Origin: Parapristionchus giblindavisi
Lineage: Eukaryota > Nematoda > Chromadorea > Rhabditida > Diplogasteridae
DNA length: 64,000 nt
NCBI GenBank assembly: GCA_943737045.1
Contig: CALSFV010000061.1
Location: forward strand, 62,001-126,000
Direction of reading: 5' to 3'
The notes beneath the pieces are model-generated. The model searched no databases and was not told the DNA's origin. It saw nothing but the letters and a program-made list of their open reading frames with translations. This document shows, piece by piece, positions 58,140-64,000 of this stretch. The stretch's first letter is position 1, and every line of letters starts with the position of its first letter. The translations under genes and the position numbers were made by a program.

Positions 58140-60573
58140 CGATTTTAGGAAGAACTCGGTCCGTCCATTCTCTGGCAGCAAGCAAATCTTCCACCCGGAA
58201 GTCCGAAGACACCCCACGATGTGGTCGCGTTTGGAGTTAAGGCGGCTAAGGTATCTTTCATTCATATTTTTTTTGTATTTCTGACTCGCGGTGGGGTGGA
58301 CAGCGAAGCACAACGGCATACACAGTCTTCCCTCTCAAAATCGCATAAGCTCGGTCCATACCGTATGATGATAGACCCGCACGGTCTTCTCACCCCCGTG
58401 GTGCACGATGAATGAGTAAAAAAATACCGGAGAATGCAAAGTCTTTTGAGGATCATTTCCTGACTAACAATAAATTTGAGATTTCAATTTTATTTCTCAA
58501 AAGAAGGAAGGCGTCGAATAGATAATTGTGAATAAAAATGAATATTATTGATTGATTTGTGTTTATCGATTGGCTAAATGATATCTTGCAGATTCTGTCG
58601 CTGTCATCATCGGTAGCAGGAGTGATCATGGTGCCCATTCTATCGTCCTACCTGTGGGAGGCAGCGGCTGAGAGGTGCGGATTCATACATAATTTACTTG
58701 CACTCGAACATTTTGTTCTTGATGACACACACTTGTGGTGTACGATAAATAGCGCCCAATACAACAATACAGTGACCTTTATCGAACGCAGAACTATTGG
58801 GAAGGGAATGGATGCCACTAAACGACTGATTAGTCTGGGCCGTGAGATCCCATACAAGCATATGACTGATTTGGGGCAACATTGTGCGAGAAAATGGATG
58901 AAATGCTTATTTGCTTTTACCTAAGATTTCAGTTAAAGTATTTGCAATTTTCATAGATGATACCAGAAGATTAATCGGTCGTGGCATAATTATTGATTGA
59001 TCATTAATCTCATATTCTTCTTATTTCAGACCATCAATGATGGCATTCGCCGTCGTGGCCAACTCATTCCTGGTCTTCCTCTCCTTCACTCCACTCCTAC
59101 TGCATTTCCTGACCAAGAGATTCCCACTGGACATACACTATAACAGCTCCACGCAGGTACGTTTATTTATTTTTATTTTATTTTATTTATTTATTTGATA
59201 CACCCGTGACAGGTACGGTTTCACGCAGGTACGGTGTGCCCTTGGGCACTTCTACCCCCAGTTCAGACACAGGGTTGGGATTTAACGTTGACGGAATTTG
59301 AAACCGTTGATTTAACAATTTAACGGATCCTATAATTTTTTACCCCTGTCCAGCAATGGAAAACGTGAGATTCATAAAATGCTTTTCTGGAATTACTGTA
59401 ATGAAAATAATCATGACTTTTTTATCTCAATAGGATTTTTCTGATGCTGATTTTTTGTAGCCATGAATATTAGGTTATCGTAAATGGAAATGTTTGTGCA
59501 TTGAAAAATACCAAATAAAATTCTACTGGATCGCAGTCTCTTTTCATCTTTGCTATAACCATTATTTTCGTTGCGGGAAACCAACTTGTTCTTTGAATTT
59601 TCCTGATCATATCTAAAACAGCGGGCCCTTATCTATTTATATTTCACATTATTTAGTATTACCAGAGTGCGTTTGCATGCTATAATATTCTGTATGTACT
59701 TCACATTTAATTGTTGATTGTAGGTCTTCTCCACAGTCCACTACAGTTTCTTCCTTCGTAAATATGTTCGACGATTCAAGAAGGAGGAAGTTGTTGATGC
59801 TGCGGTATGTATTAAATTTTATTTATTTATTTTTATTCTTTATTCCATCATAAGAGGAATATTTCATGACATAAAGGGATTGATGGATATATGTCGCTAA
59901 AGTAGCGATATCGGTGAGGGTTTTGGGTACAGTGGTAATTAGAAAGCTAACTATAAGAGGGAATCTTGGAAAATGGATGATTATATCTAGTGAGGTAGCC
60001 CTGCAGTAGCCCTGCACGGAAGGGAGATTTATTTATCCATCAAGTATAACAGGCTTGACTTAACGGCATAGGATAGAAATTAGTATAGATTGCATAATAG
60101 ATATAGACAAAAATATAACAGATTAAAATTGATTATTTATTAATTCATTTTATAGGTGGCTCCCGAGATGGCCAAAGTGTGGATTCCGCTGGCGACGATG
60201 TTTGTCCATTCGAAACCGTTATTGATCTCATTGGATAGAAATGCGTATAAGGTATGATTATCGATTTATTGATTTATTTTTTCTTATATATCTAGTAAAA
60301 TGGTGCATATCTTTATTGATTATTGATTATTCTCGGGAATGTCGATAATCTTTCGATCTCAATTTTTTTTAATTGAACATGATTTTTTGCTCCTACAAAA
60401 GCAATTATCAGCATCTGACATTCGAAGTAAAACGGTCGATTTTGTGATTAATCAGTGTCCAAACCAGTAAAAAAGTTGAGATAGTATACCGTATTCAATT
60501 ACTCTCTGTTCAGGACCAAGCGGCATTCGACACACTAACGACAAATGTGGTCATTCCGAAGGATCATGATTAG
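57716..60573 (+). CDS. TMEM70: TMEM70-like mitochondrial inner-membrane protein, 7 exons
   Basis: Exons 57716-57865, 58149-58250, 58592-58674, 59030-59156, 59724-59804, 60156-60251 and 60514-60573 join in phase to give 232 residues (human TMEM70 has about 260). The first ~40 residues are Arg/Ser/Thr-rich and free of acidic residues, as in a mitochondrial presequence. Two membrane segments follow: LSLSSSVAGVIMVPILSSYL (86-105) and MMAFAVVANSFLVFLSFTPL (115-134), joined by a short polar loop. The second runs into LLHFLTKRFPLDIHYN, then KVWIPLATMFVHSKPLLI, matching the TMEM70 pattern of a hairpin followed by a matrix domain. In animals TMEM70 assists assembly of ATP synthase and complex I. There is no sign of an operon with hst-6 (1.45 kb apart). 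The start is the first ATG before the presequence; the assignment is by family pattern. Confidence 0.75.
58036..58136. repeat. AAAT tail plus (AT)n microsatellite
   Basis: TTGTCACATCTTTATTGGAT then GATAAATAAATAAATAAA, the same 3' end as at 32765-32815, followed by about 22 AT dinucleotides, just before exon 2 of the TMEM70-like gene. It looks like the tail of a retroposon. Confidence 0.7.
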
Positions 60574-61427
60574 AATCAATATTTATTGATTGATTATTGA
60601 TTGATTGATAGGTAGTTTATATATTGATTGTTATGAAATTTCACAAAATATCTGGTTATTAGGTTCCCTGTTATTGATTTTTTTCCGTTCTCATTCCCCG
60701 TTTTTCATTATCAGATGTTTATTGTTGATTTGGAACGAAACAGTTGAACTTGTTTCCCGTTTATGGCGCATCCCAAGCTAATTTGAATCTCCGCTCTGGC
60801 AAAGCTCTCTCCTACTTTTGCCAGAGCTGAGTTTCAAATTTGCTCGCGGTGTGCCGTGTATTTCAAAACTATAAGTGTGCTTCGGTTTTTTTTCGATCTG
60901 TGAGGTGTCAACGAGTATAATAGACTGCAAAAAGTACTGTAACTTTGGTTTGCTTTATACTTGTAGTCTACTTGTAGTCAAACACACTAAAAGTATACTA
61001 CAGTTCTCATAAGTACACTTCTAGTTTTGAAATACTTGAGTTTATAAGAGTATATATACTTCCTTTAATATGATCTGTTGTGAACTGATAAATGTACGAT
61101 TATGCTATAATTGATGTGTGAGACTATATAAAACAAAGTATTTAGGGAGGTGTTTCTGAGAATGTCCAAGACCTGGATTTCGTGATTATTTATTTATTTA
61201 TTCTTTATTCCATCAAATATGTATAATAACAGGGTGTATCATACATTATCATTATCATTATCATACGATATAATCGTTTATGGTTTGAGTTGAAATATTT
61301 TTTATGTGGAAAATATATTGAGATTAGAGTGTTTCATTCCCCATGTTTCATCATTTATGTCATCCACCAAACGGTTTCTCTTATCGCTAATTAAATCGTT
61401 CTAGTTTTGCCGCTAATTCGTTCACCC
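60574..61427. other. Intergenic, fold-back copy, no gene
   Basis: Contains a decayed fold-back element at about 60767-60862 (CCCAAGCTAATTTGAATCTC / GTTTCAAATTTGCTCGCGG) and an AT-rich stretch ending in TTTATTTATTTATTCTTTAT. No exon is recognised. Confidence 0.6.
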
Positions 61428-61667
61428 TTACAATTAGTACACGATGAGATGAAGGTTATTCATACTCATTGGTTGAAGTTCAGCGCATAGTCACTTGGAT
61501 CAATTTATGATCTTTGATCTTTGATCTTTATGACTTCTGTTTACCCTTACAATTAGTACTCGTCCACTTTGATGAGATGAAGGTTCATTCTTATTGGTCG
61601 AATGCTTTTGCAGAATCACATATCACTGGGATCAATTTCTGATCTTTGATGTTTATGATTTCTGTTT
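61428..61667. repeat. ~120-bp tandem duplication
   Basis: Two units start ACCCTTACAATTAGTAC (61428 and 61545) and each ends with GATCTTTGAT(C/G)TTTATGA and TTCTGTTT. A third partial GATCTTTGATCTTTATGACT piece lies at 61911. Confidence 0.8.
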
Positions 61668-62318
61668 GATATACATGGGCGCCGACATGGCTGTGCCCCT
61701 GTAAATTATTGATTTTCGAAAATTGGGTGAAATACTAGATGTGAAAACGACGTTTATGTTTTTTGAATGCCTCCTGTAAAAATCCCTTTTTTTTAATACA
61801 ATTGTATACAGTTCGGATGCCCCCACCCCTTTTGTGTGCAATCGCGACGGTATATATGCAGAATCACAATTACAGGAAAATCAGAACAATTTTAAAAAAA
61901 TCAGAACGATCTTTGATCTTTGATCTTTATGACTTTTGTTTGTCCATGTTTTCGTCGAAATTTACTGGGAACTAGTCTCGTGATTAGTTACGGTTATGGT
62001 TATGCGGAACGATAATTTTTATGAAGATAATAAGATATAAGGAAATCGCTTGAGAGTAAATCAATCAGAGAGTAAAGTCAAGTGTTAATTATAGCAAAGG
62101 TATTCTGTGATTGATGCAATTGGATGCTATTCCTGTAGGACAAATGTGGTTTAATATCTTTAAAGTCCGGGTTTAGTGAAACCAACACAATGTCTTATCG
62201 TAATGGAAAAAAATTGATATCCGGACATTGAAGAAGGATGTAATACATTTATCAGATTGAGGATTTGGCAGTAAAAATGTTTTATTATTCAGTATCTGAA
62301 GGAATTATCTAGTTTTAA
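61668..62318. other. No gene seen
   Basis: AT-rich sequence with short, unconvincing open frames and no splice-bounded exon. Confidence 0.5.
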
Positions 62319-62431
62319 AGGGAGCGTAACCTCACTCAATGGTCTCTTCGACGCGCAATGCTCTCTCGTTGTTAGAGAACAGAAAAATAGTGTGCGCAAT
62401 GAAGAGACCATTGAGTGAGGTTACGCTCTCT
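62319..62431. mobile_element. TTAA fold-back MITE, copy c
   Basis: 113 bp, TTAA at 62315-62318 and 62432-62435, arms AGGGAGCGTAACCTCACTCA / TGAGTGAGGTTACGCTCTCT nearly perfect. Confidence 0.88.
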
Positions 62432-64000
62432 TTAAGAAGAACATATTTTTTTAAACAGATATTTGTTTTGCACTGCACTTATTGTCCGTATAAAATGTAC
62501 TTGCATAATTGCATTGCTACTGCTGCTAAACAGAGGAAGAACTATCGATTAACTCCCCACTCTTTCCTCCTTTCCTTCCTCGCTCTCTCTCTGATCTACC
62601 TACTCTCTCACCGGCGCTCTCTCTCTAAACACAGAATTTCATTGTGGCAGTGGTTGGCTACTCTCGTACCAAATAAACAAGTTTTTTTTATACGGGCAAT
62701 ATCTTGTTCCGCTTTTTTATATTTATTTATTTACCTTTCCTAATGAAATATTGAACAGAAAATAAACGAAATATAATTGGTCGATCGAGAATTTAAGTAT
62801 TAAGTGGTCGCAATTACTGGATCATTGTGTGAGAGGGAGGTGGACATTACATGGGATTTTAAAGGGACTCTACCATGACACCCTGATCCCTCTCTTTGAC
62901 GATTATTCTGTGTTATTATGTACATGTGATTGCATTGTTCTATTTATTTATTTCTTTATTTCTTTATTCCATCACGTATAATAGTAAGCGGTGAAATGTA
63001 TAAGGACAGAAGAGGAATAAATATATGGTTTTGGCTCGGTGGCAGCTTGAAAAGGATGGGGGTTTAGGGGCGAATTCGAGAATCTTTAATGATGGTGTTG
63101 TAGGGGAGAGGGGGGAGTGCTGTGCATAGTTTGAGAGGGCCAGGATGCTTGTGCGGTATTACTGGATACGAAACTAATTACTGAGTTCCGAATAACGACC
63201 CGTGTTCGGTGGCAAGATGAGTTCAAGAGGATTAATTTATTTTATTTTATTTATTTTTATATTTAAATGCACAATGGAGGTCAATTCCAGTCACAATGTT
63301 CTATAGACTGTGAAAGCCAAAACGACCGCTCAACATAGAAACTCTCTCAAATGCAATCGTCTTTCGCTTGTCTGGCTATGGAAACAAAATGGCTTGAACC
63401 AGAATACTGTGCAGTGCAGGAACTGAAGAACGGCCCTCCTTATCATACTTGATAATGACAAATTGATAGTATCCAGAATCCACCGATATAACACGCATGT
63501 CACCTAAGGATTGACCAAAATCGCCTGCTTTACTACACACTTTTGAGTTAACACCCTCTTTTCTCCACGGTTTTCGATGGTCCTTGGGTAGGACATACCT
63601 GACCCAGAGTAGCAAGGTTGGTAGATCAAACATCTCTCCAGGAGCTCACGTTAAAGTTCGTTGTTGTGGCCCCTTCCGATGCGATTTGCACGGCTCACAG
63701 GAGAGATAGGAAAAAGTGATCAACAGATGAAATGTGTAATTTCTCGAGTACTTTCAGATAAAAAAATGAAAATCCAACTTTATGATTTTGTATATTCCAT
63801 AAGTAATTGATTTTGTTCCACAGTTCCGGGACCTATTTTGTTTTGGGCTCAATCGATAGAGCTCGTCAATAGCTTTCATTTAAGCCCTTGGGAGCCGATT
63901 TAAGTTGGCATTTGGCTGAATGACGGCCAAAAAACTGCATTTGAATGCTGGTAGATCACTAATAAAAGCCGCGCGTTGCTTTGATCTACTCCCCATTGTC
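62432..64000. other. Intergenic to window end, repeats only
   Basis: AAAT-rich tails at about 62940-62975 and 63236-63262, the inverted copy of the 39660 repeat at 63295-63410, and near the end AGCTCGTCAATAGCTTTCAT, which resembles a word in the long-TIR element. A minus-strand frame at 63376-63633 starts MFDLPTLLLWVRYVLPKDHR but shows no domain. A strong donor-like CTGGGTCAG/GTATGT sits inside it, on the minus strand near 63593-63607. I cannot assemble a gene from it. Confidence 0.5.

Noticed and set aside
58559..58924. 121-codon frame starting MFIDWLNDIL
   Set aside because: It contains exon 3 of the TMEM70-like gene but reads through the donor at 58674 into intron.
62339..62743. 134-codon frame starting MVSSTRNALSLL
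   Set aside because: Its first part is the TTAA fold-back MITE and the rest is AT-rich filler. The same start peptide appears in the other MITE copies.

Overview
The window is eukaryotic nuclear DNA, most likely from a nematode. The only well-supported genes are intron-rich, with mostly short exons, acceptors of the TTTCAG/ATAG type, and metazoan protein families (heparan sulfate 6-O-sulfotransferase and a TMEM70-like mitochondrial protein). Assignment to nematodes rests on these gene features and the style of the repeats; the species cannot be named from the sequence alone. Nothing here looks bacterial: there are no operons, ribosome binding sites or CRISPR arrays.

Layout. Bases 1-562 are a 36-bp minisatellite. 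Bases about 568-28729 are one huge satellite array built from a 321-bp monomer, with 327-bp and 201-bp variants and nested higher-order repeats. Nine copies of a 287-bp TTAA-flanked MITE and one different 340-bp TTAA-flanked element are embedded in it. The array begins with a segment in reverse orientation, so both outer ends of the 28-kb block finish in the same sequence in opposite orientation. From 28.7 to 37 kb the sequence is dense in short repeats, inverted repeats, a 1.7-kb element with ~195-bp terminal inverted repeats, and CT-rich duplicated blocks. Weak pieces of one gene (possibly an endonuclease/exonuclease/phosphatase-fold enzyme) lie at 31.4 kb and 37.1-37.6 kb, the latter followed by a polyadenylation signal. 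From 37.7 to 44.9 kb there are tRNA-derived SINEs, microsatellites, fold-back elements and a striking group of perfect 58-bp palindromes.

The gene-bearing part is 44.9-60.6 kb. A + strand heparan sulfate 6-O-sulfotransferase gene (hst-6) has at least 12 exons between about 45.0 and 56.3 kb. Its introns hold hAT-type MITEs with perfect 8-bp target duplications, a 2.4-kb element with ~640-bp terminal inverted repeats and an intact 360-codon ORF (C2H2 finger plus a transposase-like C-terminal region), and a 5'-truncated Penelope/telomerase-like reverse transcriptase. A seven-exon TMEM70-like gene follows on the same strand at 57.7-60.6 kb. The remainder to 64 kb is intergenic repeat DNA.

The two clear genes have unrelated jobs: Golgi heparan sulfate modification, and mitochondrial inner-membrane assembly. 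The most interesting content is the mobile-element ecology. At least four families use TTAA or CATA-type termini, a satellite has captured and amplified MITE insertions, and the long-TIR element encodes a protein whose last ten residues are specified by its own terminal repeat.
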